Both the position numbers and the translations under genes were made by a program. Below the pieces are notes generated by a model. It saw nothing but the letters and a program-made list of their open reading frames with translations. It did no database searches and was not told where the DNA came from. Shown piece after piece: positions 1 to 10,794 of a DNA stretch of 64,000 nucleotides. Source of the stretch: Gymnopus androsaceus JB14 (lineage: Eukaryota; Basidiomycota; Agaricomycetes; Agaricales; Omphalotaceae); NCBI GenBank assembly GCA_009733575.1, contig ML769401.1, positions 278,730-342,729 on the forward strand. Direction: 5' to 3'. The first letter of the stretch is position 1. Each line of letters opens with the position of its first letter.

Positions 1-1168
1 ATGTCTCTAAGTACTTACTTAGAGTAGTAAGCGCATTTTGACGGATCACGTGACTAAATTGTAAACTTCCAATCCAAGTCCGTATTTATGCAGCTAGCTA
101 CTTAATACTACTAGCTGTAGAATTATTAACTATAAAGGCCTTCGGGGTAGATGTATCCACTCCGATGGAGTCCCCGCCTAACATCATATATATAATGACA
201 CCATGGTTCCTGTTGGCTTCCCGACAACTTCCCGAGCACCCTAATCAAAGTATGCATTCCAGGACTCCCTTGCTTGCCTAGGGCTCTCCCACCCTTTAAT
301 TCGGCCTTGGCATTGTTTCCATAAACAATCTGAAAATCCAAAGACAATAAGCCCAAAGCACCTAGTATGGGCACTAAATGAGATAAAGCATGAGCAAGCA
401 AGGGTTTCTGTGGATGAAGTCAGGACCCAGCAGTATCTAGTTTGAAATCCGCCAGCAAAAAATACATGGGTTGTCCAACCAGGTTCCCAAGGCTGTTATC
501 TGACAAATAATGTTCCAGGTAACACAGTAAATACAACTTCAATATCCAAAACATTCATGTGCCTTCAAATTATTTACTTTAAATCTCAGAATATTACAGT
601 AGCATTTTAATGTAGAATAAAATGCATAACACCTTTTTGGAACTGCATGAAAGCTCTAGAAAAGTTGAAATGAAGGGATGCCAGATAAAAGGCAGATAAA
701 GTGATGCTGCCATGTGCTCCAAACTTTCATCTCATACTTCATCAGCAAAACCGCCGGATCGTATTCCGTATAATTGGTAGATTGATGTAATTGATATGCA
801 CAATCATACATGATCACGGCGCAGCGGAAATTCCTTGGCCGTATAATTGTTATGCACGGTTTATACCAGGTTTATATGCACTTTATACAATGAGATGACC
901 ATTACTGCAGAGCATTTTATTCAATACAGCAGTAAATACTAGTCAATGTAGGTACAAATTAGTCAGTATTCCATTGTGGTCTATTGCGCAACCCATGTTT
1001 AGCCTCAATGCAGAGAGGCGAGAGTAGTAAGAAAAGTATATGGTGCATCCGCCACCTGGAGAGTTGAAAAAAACTCGCAACATCCAAGTCATTTGAAACT
1101 CCGATGAACTATACAGTCTCACGTGGACTGTGTTTTTTGGAAACCGGCGTCTCCTCACACTGCCAAAA
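1..1168. other. AT-rich stretch without recognised gene
   Basis: No reading frame here has a recognisable motif. The short open frames are in AT-rich, low-complexity sequence and lack support from any domain. The stretch borders the inverted-repeat structure that starts near 1,169 and is best seen as part of the repeat island covering the first 9 kb. Confidence 0.5.
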
Positions 1169-1197
1169 ATTATGCTTCAGTCAGACTGAAGCATAAT
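1169..1197. repeat. 29-base near-perfect palindrome
   Basis: The sequence reads ATTATGCTTCAGT, then a 3-base centre, then the exact reverse complement of the first 13 bases. A related palindrome with the core ATGCTTCAG...CTGAAGCAT lies at 3,343-3,365, so the two may mark the ends of one larger element that encloses the long inverted repeat at 1,216-2,812. That link is inferred. Confidence 0.6.
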
Positions 1198-1215
1198 CGG
1201 AAATGAAATATTGCA

Positions 1216-2812
1216 GTACATACTGTGGCGGCGAAAATTAACCGAACACGCAAAATGTCACCTTGTAACGGCCATAGCGGGGCGAATAGCACATATTAGA
1301 ATTTGTGTTTGGGGGCAATATTGTAGCCCTTTCGAATCCGCAGATGGTCCACTTTTCACGTTTGAGAAATATTTACAAATGGTAGAGTTATAGGTCAATA
1401 TGTACAAAGCATCAAATTTTATGATGTAATTTTTGTGAATTTTGACTCTAATGAGCTTTTTTCAATGTGTTCCTAAGCTTTTCTTGTGATTATTTTTGTA
1501 CAGGACTACTATTGGGACCATAACGCTTTTATATCATGGCTTAAACCCAGAAGGAACATGCCATATTGATGCATCAATTGAGGATGTTTATTTTTACCTG
1601 AAATTACAATAGCAGATGGATGAGGGCAAATCATGGGAAGGTTTAGTGGGTGATTCTATAGTATTTTGAGTCCTAAAGTGATCCCAATTCACAGAATTAA
1701 ATAATATAGGAAATTCATTGACTTATAGCTTAAGAAACTTCAAGTAGCAATTTTTCTGGGGTAATTTCAAATTTAATGGCCTTAATTTGAATGTTTTTGA
1801 ACCTTTTCTGCTGATGTTTTTTTCTGGTCACACTCTAGGGATGCATATACCTTCATAACACAAGTTGGGTCCATGAATGAGGCCATTTTCCACGTCCAGA
1901 AACACAAATCTTCCACAATTATTTTCGAAAATCTGCCCTAAATAAAAATGTGAGCTTGTATTTAGCCTGTGGTGTCTGAATTCAAGCATTGAGGCTGTGA
2001 TGGGGTTCTTTGATGCTGGAGGATATCTATGAATCATTTGGGATGGTACAGTCACTCTATGTACTGAAGACAAGAGGCAAGAAATTCTTAGTCCTTAGTT
2101 GGGCCATATTTCTGGGATGGTGGAGGCTTTTTGATCAGAACCAAGAATAGTATGATGAGGCCAATATGTATTATGGAACTATATGCATCCCTAGAGTCTG
2201 TTCAGAAAAAAACATCAGCAGAAAAGGTTCAAAAACATTCAAATTAAGGCCATTAAATTTGAAATTACCCCAGAAAAATTGCTACTTGAAGTTTCGTAAG
2301 CTATAATTCAATGAATTTCCTATATTATTTAATTCTGTGAATTGGATCACTTTAGGACTCAAAATGCTATAGAATCACCCACTAAACCTTCCCATGATTT
2401 GCCCTCATCCATCTGCTATTGTAATTTCAGGTAAAAATAAACATCCTCAATTGATGCATCAATATGGCATGTTCCTTCTGGGTTTAAGCCATGATATAAA
2501 AGTGTTATGGTCCCAATAGTAGTCCTGTACAAAAATAATCGCAAGAAAAGCTTAGGAACACATTGAAAAAAGCTCATTAGAGTCAAAATTCACAAAAATT
2601 ACATCATAAAATGTGATGCTTTGTACATATTGACCTATAACTCTACCATTTGTAAATATTTCTCAAACGTGAAAAGTGGACCATCTGCGGATTCAAAAGG
2701 GCTACAATATTGCCCCCAAACACAAATTCTAATATGTGCTATTCACCCCGCTATGGCCGTTACAAGGTGACATTTTGCGTGTTCGGTTAATTTTTGCCGC
2801 CACAGTACACAA
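1216..2812. repeat. Long inverted repeat (foldback), arms about 0.63 kb
   Basis: The left arm (about 1,216-1,849) is repeated in reverse complement at about 2,181-2,812, with only scattered mismatches over the stretches I compared. For example, the segment around 1,380-1,480 reappears inverted at 2,565-2,655. A unique 331-base spacer (1,850-2,180) separates the arms. No transposase-like protein is encoded in arms or spacer. It could be a foldback or non-autonomous DNA element, or a recent inverted duplication. A transcript through it would form a long hairpin RNA. Confidence 0.85.
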
Positions 2813-3342
2813 AATATATGTTTTCGGACAAGTGTGTAAAATAAATATTTTGTTGGACTTACAAAGGAATTACATTCAGGCCATTGGAATTTTGAATTTT
2901 AAACAGACTTTTGAAAGAACATCTTTCAATTAAGCTCTGAACACAATGGTTTCGCTGTAGAGTGAATTCTTCTATTTCACAACAAGAGTGAAACTATTTG
3001 TTTCCGAGAACCCTTTCAGCTGGTTCCCGAAAGACAACACTTCGATTCTCGGCCCGGTCCGGGCCGCTGCCAAACCGCACAGCGAAAAGCAATCTTTCAG
3101 GGCGAAATTGAATTGTTCTTTGAAACAATTGCTTTCACTCTAATTGTGAAAGCAGGACTTTCAGGTCTACAATGATACTATTGTTTTCTGAGCCTGGTTG
3201 AAATCTTTTTTTTCACACATCTGTATAAAGTTCTAAATTCGGAAAGTTGGACTTCAATCCCTTCATTAGTCCATTGAAACCTGTATTTTCTATACTTGTC
3301 CAAAAAAATACATTTCACATATGTAATGAAATAATTCACATA
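2813..3342. other. Non-coding stretch with small hairpins
   Basis: I see no gene. Two small hairpins lie close together: AATTGTT...AAACAATT near 3,111-3,130, and GCTTTCAC...GTGAAAGC at 3,131-3,153 with 8-base arms. They may be remnants of the element that seems to end with the palindrome at 3,343-3,365. Confidence 0.4.
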
Positions 3343-3365
3343 ATGCTTCAGTATGGCTGAAGCAT
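3343..3365. repeat. Palindrome related to the one at 1,169
   Basis: It has 9-base arms, ATGCTTCAG and CTGAAGCAT, around a 5-base centre. The arms match the palindrome at 1,169-1,197, and the flanking bases are also loosely alike when this copy is read in reverse complement. It may be the right boundary of the same element. Confidence 0.5.
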
Positions 3366-3679
3366 AATTATTGGTGGTGTGCCTTCCTTTCTTCATCATC
3401 AACCCTTTTTCTGTTTGTTCGACTTGAATTTTCTGTATGGCCAAAAGCTTAAGAAAGCCTCAGGATGGGTGAAAATGGCCTAACGTGTGTACATTCTTCC
3501 TTTCTTGCCTTCTCTGAGACTGACATTCATCATAAATGTCACTGTAGGTTGTTTGCTCCATGTCGTCGTCCAGGTACTTATATGAATTCATTTGCTGTTT
3601 ATCTGCAGCTTATACCCTTTTAATTTTGCGTCCTCAAGTCCCACCAGCCTAGTTTCCTTGTGCAGCTTACGAAAGTAAC

Positions 3680-3960
3680 GCCAGTGGGTTTGAAGTGTTT
3701 CCTTGGCATGGGTGGCAAGAATACGGTGATTTAATAGTGTTCCTTTCGAGCTCAAGTTGACTTGCGCCATTCCAATAGAATTTTGCAGTTGTGCATTTCA
3801 CGACAATAATGCCAGTGGTTTCAATGTGCTTTGCTGGTATTGTTTGACAAGGATGGTGAGTGGTAGTATTGTCTCTTTTGAGCTCGAGCTGACTTGCGTT
3901 TCAGTAGAGTTTTTGCATGCATTCCGCAACAGTTTTTGAAGTATTTCGCTGGCATGAGGA
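3680..3960 (+). repeat. Degenerate tandem repeat, period about 131 bases
   Basis: A unit starting GCCAGTGG at 3,680 recurs at 3,811, and a partial third unit starts near 3,931. Shared landmarks include a TTTCGAGCTCAAGTTGACTTGCG-like block that recurs as a TTTTGAGCTCGAGCTGACTTGCG-like block. Units differ at many positions, so the array is old. No coding potential is evident. Confidence 0.65.
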
Positions 3961-4579
3961 GATTTGGCATTTGTAGTTTTTGTAGCGCTTGTATCATGTA
4001 TATATGTATAGACCAGAAATGATATTTTATTGCTTTATTACAGTGTGTGATGAATGCATAACAAGCGTATAATCAAATGTGCAGGATCTAATAAAAAGAT
4101 GTATCCAATGTATAAATCTGGCATGATTGTGTATATTCCAGTGTATAAACAAACCAGAAGGTGAGCCATAATTGTGTACAATTGAGTGTGATGGATATGC
4201 ACTCGGGGCCCTATACATACGCAGCCAAATCCGTATGATCGGACATATTTGGCGTGCCTTCATACGGATCATGCATGTGCACTTTTCCTGATGTTATCTT
4301 CATCCACATTCTCTGAGTTCAAATTAAAGCCAAATTGACATAGAATGTTGGAATGTGACCTCATATTGGGTCACCCGGATGTAGCATTACTGTATCTGGT
4401 AGTTAACCCCTAATTGTATCTCTGTCTTCTACCACATTGGCACTCATCCAAACATCTCCACCCATTAACTTTAACATGGAAACTCAGGAAGAAGAAGTAA
4501 AAAGGAAAATGTTTGATATTGAATGTCTCAGTTGGGACACAAAGTAGTGGAACAACTCAGGGAGGAAAAAGGCTGCATG
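3961..4579. other. Intergenic stretch, nothing recognised
   Basis: AT-rich sequence with short, unsupported open frames. I see no domain, RNA gene or clear repeat. Confidence 0.4.
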
Positions 4580-5263
4580 TACATCAGCAAAACCTGGGCA
4601 TACTGGACAGAGCTGTACAGCTCTGTCCAGCAGTCATAGCACTCATAGCACCCATAGCAAGGTCCCCATCTGTCCAGAACTATGGACTGCTATGGATTGC
4701 TATAAGTTGCTATGGATTTCTCGCAAATGACATCTGTCAGGGCGGTTTCAATTGAAAAATGAATGTATGACTGCTTTTGGAATCAATTCCCTCACTTAGT
4801 TGCGAGATGAAAGAGATAATAATAAAATCATATCATATTGTCAACGGCCATGGTACTGTAGTAAGCATAGCAGGTCAAAAAGTACAACTACGTAGTGTAA
4901 ACGAAGCTATAGTACTGTAAGTACCAAATGGTAACACTACCAATGCTTAATTAGATATATCAAGTAAAGTCCAGGGGTGACACTTACCAAGGACATCCAA
5001 ACTAAAGCAACTTGGAGCTTCGACTTGGAAAAAAAAAGGAAGTTGGGGGAGGGAAGGAAGGGAACTTGGGGAAGTTATAACACCAATGCATCAATGCTAT
5101 ATAGCATTGGCAGGAGAGACTGACAGCTGTCAAGATGTTGACAGCTAGTTTGTGTGCTCGGTAATCTCATAGGAGCTCATAGGAGCTCATAGGAAGCCAT
5201 AGCATTTCATAGCACTATGGCTGCTATGGCCTCTATGGCCATCGCCCAGGTTTTGCTGATGTA
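4580..5263. mobile_element. Non-autonomous TIR element flanked by TA
   Basis: The two ends carry the same terminal inverted repeat: CATCAGCAAAACCTGGGC at 4,582-4,599 and its exact reverse complement at 5,244-5,261. TA flanks both ends (4,580-4,581 and 5,262-5,263), which fits a TA target duplication of the Tc1/mariner type. Inside each end lie runs of short CATAG or CTATGG repeats, in opposite orientation at the two ends. There is no transposase frame, so it would depend on an enzyme encoded elsewhere. The superfamily is inferred from the TA alone. Confidence 0.75.
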
Positions 5264-7236
5264 TGGTATATAAGTCGATTGTTATGATTGGCGGTTATAG
5301 TATGTATGCGGCGGAAAATATAAGTGAAACATATCTGTAAGTAAATATCTGAATGTGGAAAGTCAAAGCTGCTCCTACCATGCGGAGTACTTACTCAACA
5401 GAAAATACAGTCCAAACACAGTCAGTCATATAAAAATGTGCAAGATTCAAATAGTATGGTTCAAATTTGGTTCAAGTTGGGTTCAGGTTGGAATTACTTA
5501 TTATCATGTCTCTGAATCCCAGTGTTCAGTATATTTAGATCATCAGTTAGACGCAGATAACATTCAAGTTTAAGTATCTTTGTTTTTCTATAGAGTTACA
5601 CATTGCCAAGTACAAATCCATTGATAGTGACTAGTGCAGAATCCGGTATGGCTATTCTAGGAAGCTTTGAGCAGTTGGGTTCAAATGAGGAGTGGATCAA
5701 CTAGACTTCAAGTTGCAAAGCAGTGCCAGTGGGTTGTCCCGTGCAAGTGCCGGTAGTGTTCATGTTGTGAACCAGGCATTCTCAACTTCCCCCAGCTTAT
5801 CTATGCACCATTCCTTGCTAGAAGTGTGGGAGGACTGTCAAGGAGTTGATAATGAGTAAAGATGCACATTTGCCCAGAGTGCAGGGAATCCTTGAAGCTT
5901 AAACAAATCATATGTAGTACAACTGTAATATACTCTTTTTGCAAATTTTTTTTTTTTGCTACAACCAGCAATGCAGAAAAAGCAGGAAAGAATTCCTGAA
6001 TTCCATCCTTTTTTCTTTTTCCATTTTTGGGCATGACTAAAGTGGTTGGAAAACCAGTACATGAGTGCTTGACTACATCAGGAAAACCTTCATGAGCAAA
6101 AGATGCTAGGTGCATACAAAAACTCATCAAAATGTAGATAAAATATGCATACATCTCATGTTTTGACACTATAATGTGAGTTATGCACAATTATGCCCAT
6201 TAGACAGGTCCCCTGATAAGAAATGCATTAAGTTTCAAGATTTCAAGATTATGCTGTTTACTCTGAGGTATGCGGTTACACCATTTCCCCAAGCTCTATG
6301 CCACAAAGTAGCCCTTCACAAATGCCAAAATTGTTGGAATTTGGTATCAGCTGGTCAAGCTGGATATGGCAAAGGGACATTGGAGTCCCACAGTCCTGTC
6401 AATTGGTGATAGGGATATTGTATACATATTTTAATAGATTATCACAGAGTACTTATATAGGCTGTAATTACTTATGTATGGTACTCATTTGCCTCTGGGC
6501 CCAAGAGAGGTCAAACGTTCAATCAATCTATTGCCTGCACATTTTTATCTCCAATAAAAATGCGAATGTCAAATGTATTCAAGGTTTTTGAGCCTATTTA
6601 GGCCATTTGGGCATGGGGAAATGGTCAAAATGCAGTCAAAACTTGATGGAGATGTAGATCAACCATTTCTCAACCAAATTGCATACTATTTAGACTTGTT
6701 CTGACCAGAATTTCAGTGGCTATTTGATGAAAGAGCTAAAATTCGCCCAAAAATTTGTGCCCATCTCTAATTTGTGGTACATCTGTGATAGAAAAATTAC
6801 ATACCAAGCAGCAGACTGTGGTGGTTGGGAAAGATTGAAGCTTAGCACTTAAACTCTGCATGCTTTGCCTCAGGACTAGATAAGCCAGACTGTGGCTAGA
6901 TTGAGATAAGTAGAATTATAATAAAGTAAATGTTTAATAGTAGAAATTATCTGGCTGGGCTTTAGCTCTGCACTCCCACCTGTGGTTATTGGGTGAGCCA
7001 GACAACCCAAACAGAGCCAGAGCTCAATTGTGGGAGAACAGTGGGAATGGGTGAGGAGAAACCCAAACAGAGCTCAGGATTTTTATTGACAAAGCAGTGT
7101 GACTTGCCAATTTGTTGTTGGGTAGGCAGATGAGATAAACTTGTAATAGTTGGTTAAAGATTAAGGAGATGAATCACTCACCTTTAGTAGAAAGACAGTG
7201 CTTGAGAATATGAATGCAGTTGGAGTGCAAGGAGAT
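5264..7236. other. Long stretch without recognised gene
   Basis: Open frames near 5,801-6,190 and 6,176-6,591 are short, partly homopolymeric and match no family I know. Near 6,980-7,075 a short direct repeat (AACCCAAACAGAGC) occurs twice. I support no gene here. Confidence 0.4.
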
Positions 7237-8530
7237 AATCTTGACTTTGGGAATAGTAGTGTGGGGGAATGTCCTCAAGTTATAATAGAAGTACAAGGGA
7301 ATGTTATCAACTTTGTGAATAGTAATGTGAGGCAATGTCCTTGAATTGTAATAGAAGTATGAGGAAATGTTCTTGACTTTGCAAATAGTAATGTGAGGCA
7401 ATGTCCTTGAATTGTAATAGAAGTACAAGGGAATGGTCTTGACGGATAATTCTATTAACCAACCCCGCTGCCTGAACACAATCCCTCATTTTGACACAAA
7501 TCATAACAACCCGGCCTACAGATTTTTTTCATTAAGTTCTGAAGCGGCGGAGGTTCAGAGTGATGTGACTGATGACCGGTGAATTAGAATATCCAAATTT
7601 AGTATCAGCTGTATGCGTATATCTCTTTCCCAAATCTCATGTGTCAGATGCCGTGAGACAAGCAAACATCTTCGCTTCCACACCCATCGTTGTCGCTGCA
7701 AGTGCTCGTTCATCGAGCTCTCTCTGTCTTTTGCGTACAATATTCATCAATAATTTTACTTTATACACCGTCTAATCCTCGCATTTCTGCACCCCGTGCA
7801 ACAGCCCAATACCCTTATTCAGCCTTAAATCTTCGACACGGCAACCTACAACAAGAAATCATAAAAGGCAGGCTCCAAAGGGATGACTTTGTTGAGGATG
7901 ATGGCATAGAAGGATATGCGGATAATAGAATGGATGACTGGACTGGCAGAGACAAAATATCCAGATTCAGAAGAGAAAATTCGAGGAGAGAAAAGAATCG
8001 TACGTGTTGAATTGATTTTCAGTGGAGAATTCTCTGACATTTCTTTACAGAACTACGTGGACGACTCTGCAAGGGATCAGATTCGGCACCCTACAGTTTT
8101 GAATCCCAAGTGACAAACTCATACAGCTCGGATCACTGGAGCCATTGAAGGACCAACCCAAGGCAGCGGAGCAAGAGCAGGTGGTTTGTGGATATGTAGT
8201 TTGATTATCAGTATGTGTATATATCTCAACGTAGTAGTCTCTCGAGTATCCAGCCTCCATATCCCAACACAATACGTAAGTATATAGCCCCTTTAGAATT
8301 CATTCATTTAATTTGTTGCTTGTGGCATTCTCGGCGGAGGGCTCCACCTATCGCACTAGGGCTGCTTCAGAGGCAACTCGTTGAAGGAGGGTTGTAGCAG
8401 GATTGTGTTCGAGCAGCAGGGTTGGTTAATAGAATTATCCTCTTGACTTCATGAATAGTAGTGTGAGGGAATGTCCTCAACTTGAGAATAGAAGTGCAAG
8501 AGAATGATCTTGACTCTGCAAGTGGGAATG
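7237..8530 (+). repeat. 66-base tandem repeat array split by a TIR element
   Basis: Three units of about 66 bases lie at 7,237-7,443. Each carries a TTGACTTTG...AATAGTA..GTG..GGAATGTCCT pattern followed by ATAGAAGTACAAGGGAATG. The array resumes in the same orientation at 8,441 and fades by about 8,530. The gap between the two parts is exactly the TIR element at 7,444-8,440. Confidence 0.75.
7444..8440. mobile_element. 1 kb TIR element with 7-base target duplication
   Basis: The ends are inverted repeats starting GGATAATTCTATTAACCAAC and extending about 42 bases with a few mismatches (7,444-7,487 against 8,397-8,440). TCTTGAC lies directly outside both ends (7,437-7,443 and 8,441-8,447), a perfect 7-base target site duplication. 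The longest internal frames (7,690-8,010 plus, 7,846-8,040 minus) show no transposase motif, so the element looks non-autonomous. A 7-base duplication is compatible with P-like or Dada-like elements, but the superfamily is not established. Confidence 0.8.
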
Positions 8531-8919
8531 GCCTTGGCTTGGGAATGGAATAAGCAAGAATTTAGAGATAATTCGATGGTGATGAGAGTCAAAAGAACAA
8601 AGCTAATAGGCGCTGGAGCGGCGCCGGTTGACTCTCAACGCCCGCGCTGGCTTATCTCGGATTTAAGGAATTTTGCACCTCTTCACGATCTATGTAGAAT
8701 GAGAAAAATAATGATACATGACGTACACTTCCCCAAGAGTTATCACAAAATTGCAAGTATGTAGGTACAAAGGGAGGTTCAAGAAGATTGACAACATGTA
8801 ATGGATGAATGTCCAAGAAGCAAGCAAAGACTGGAGACGTGAAGATGAATGAATAGAAAGGTTAAATACTGATAAAATAGTCTCCAATAAACAAGAAAAC
8901 AAAAGATACATTAAACCGA
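8531..8919. other. Intergenic, 3' side of the Ser/Pro-rich gene
   Basis: No gene is recognised. The stretch contains the fading edge of the 66-base repeat array and, towards 8,900, presumably the 3' untranslated region of the minus-strand gene that stops at 8,920. Confidence 0.4.
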
Positions 8920-10794
8920 TCAGTGTCCAGCATCCGACTTCGTCAAATTCTTCCAGAGCCTCCGTATAGTCCCAGCCTTTTGGACTCCCCTCGGAGTTTG
9001 TGTGGTCCCTCGTCGTAGTGTCGTATCTAGATCTAAATCAGACTTGGTTTGCGGTAAATCCACGTCCGACGCTGAGGTATATTCGGCACTTCTGGGGGGA
9101 GCGCGGATAGGCGAAGGAAGAGGCAACATAATCGTTGGCGATACAGGAGTCGGGGGAGAATCGTGCGAACTGGAGGAGGAGGGAGGGGACGGAATCGGGC
9201 TTGCTGAAGTGTCTAGAGAGGGTGAATGCGTTCTGAAAAGCGTTCGAATCTTTTCGCTTGTCGATTTGTTTTTCAAAGTATGACGGTTACAGGGGGACGA
9301 CGGAGGAGTGACACCGTTGCAAGGGCGCGGAAAGTGAGTAGCTTCAGTCTCGAAGTCATCGGAGGTGGATTTGGAATTGGCATGACTGCTCAATGATATA
9401 CCATCTGGCAGCGGAGAGACGGGAGGCACAAAGGAGAGAAAGCCAAGGCCTTTGGCATGTTTTCGAGAGAATCTGATACGGAATCTGTATGAGAGATCGC
9501 CCGAGACTGCCCAAAAGATTTGCTCCTTCTCAAAATACTCTTCGTGCGTGACTTCAAAGAGCCAAAACTGCTATCTGCGCGACTTCGAAGACCCCTGATG
9601 ATCCAAAGAAGCAGTCTGAACGGATCGATTTCCCGGATTGGTAGCTCTAGGGGTGACCGGCGTATCATGCTCAGCTTCTTCATCGATAGTCCCGCAATCA
9701 GATATTGAGCTTCCACGACTATGCGCAGAGCGAGGAGCTCGTGGAGTTGTAGGGGCAGAAGCAGATGAATGAGTTGATATCTGAGCTATCGCCAACCGAA
9801 GAAAAGGATGTAACACTGGTAGGGTATGAGCCAGATATACTAGAGACACTGTCTGTGCTCTGAGTAGCCGAGCTTGTCGTTACAACGCTAGCTCGTTTGC
9901 GCACTGTACTTTTCAGCGAAGACGCAATGATTTTACTCCTCTTGACCTCTTCAGACCCAATACGAGCAGTATCCGCCTCCTCACTGCTAGCGCCACTGGA
10001 TCCGCTTCGTGTCCGCACAATCGATTTGAATGGGCTAGACGTGCTATCGCGGAGAGGGGAACTTTTGACGCTAGCAAACGATTTTCTGCGGTGTTCCTTT
10101 ACGGACATCGGCATCACAACGTTGGACATACTGAGCCTACTGAAACGAGGCGTCTCTCCATACGTATTTGCAGTTAACCAACTTTCGGCGTTAACGGCGG
10201 GAGATGAGTTCCGATGCAGCGCGCGCGGAAAGCTAGGAGGCACGGGAGTAGCGTGCGTTAGTGCCGGAAGTGATTTAGTGCTTCCTCGAGACACGGGTCG
10301 AGAAGGAGGGGAAGGTGGAGGTGTATGGAGAGATGGAGCAGAGGGCGCCTTCAGCGGAGTTGTAACGATTCCTGAGTGAGAGGAAGGGAGAGGAGGAATA
10401 TGGTCTGCTGAATAGATCGTAAAGTCCGAAGACATTGACGCCAACTCCGGAGTGGATGAGATCCTGGACGGTTTTGGCCTTCCCTGAGCGTTTTCATCAG
10501 GAATCACCAAGCCTTCCCTAGACAATGCAGGACCAGCAAGTGGTGAAGATCGCAGCGGGCGACGAACGCTAGCAGGTGCGAGACTGTGACGGCGCTTGCT
10601 GGAAGTGGCTGAATCGCGGGTGAGTGAAAGTGCTGACGGGGAGTCATGCATTATGAACGTGATGTTTGTGACCGGCTTGGATAACGACTACAGCACGAGA
10701 ACATTGGTTAGGCAAGAGATACCTGAAACCATAAGCGACTCACTTGGTTGGTCAGAGAAATCCCCGTTTCTCGAAGGTGTCCATCCACCGTCAT
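8920..10794 (-). CDS. Ser/Pro-rich protein of unknown function
   Basis: My best model has four exons read from high to low coordinates: 10,794-10,744, 10,687-9,841, 9,785-9,622 and 9,570-8,920. It gives 570 residues in one continuous frame with introns of 51-56 bases. The start is ATG at 10,794 (MTVDGHLRETG); the splice to exon 2 uses a GTGAGT donor. The protein is rich in Ser, Pro and Thr with many SP/TP sites and basic patches (KSTVRKRAS). It ends in a short basic segment, RRLWKNLTKSDAGH. There is no transmembrane segment or known domain. The composition suggests an intrinsically disordered, phosphorylated scaffold or regulator, but that is inference. The last intron has a weak donor (GTTCAG) and removes an in-frame TAG, so this boundary is the least certain. 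Confidence 0.65.

Noticed and set aside
1828..2073. Open frame in the spacer of the foldback repeat as a transposase
   Set aside because: Only 81 codons, with no DDE-like or DNA-binding motif.
7237..8530. CRISPR-like array
   Set aside because: The repeats are about 66 bases, contiguous, degenerate and without unique spacers. The window is eukaryotic.
9897..10379. 160-residue plus-strand frame opposite the Ser/Pro-rich gene
   Set aside because: It is the antisense shadow of a Ser/Pro-rich coding exon. The minus-strand model splices to 570 residues in frame.
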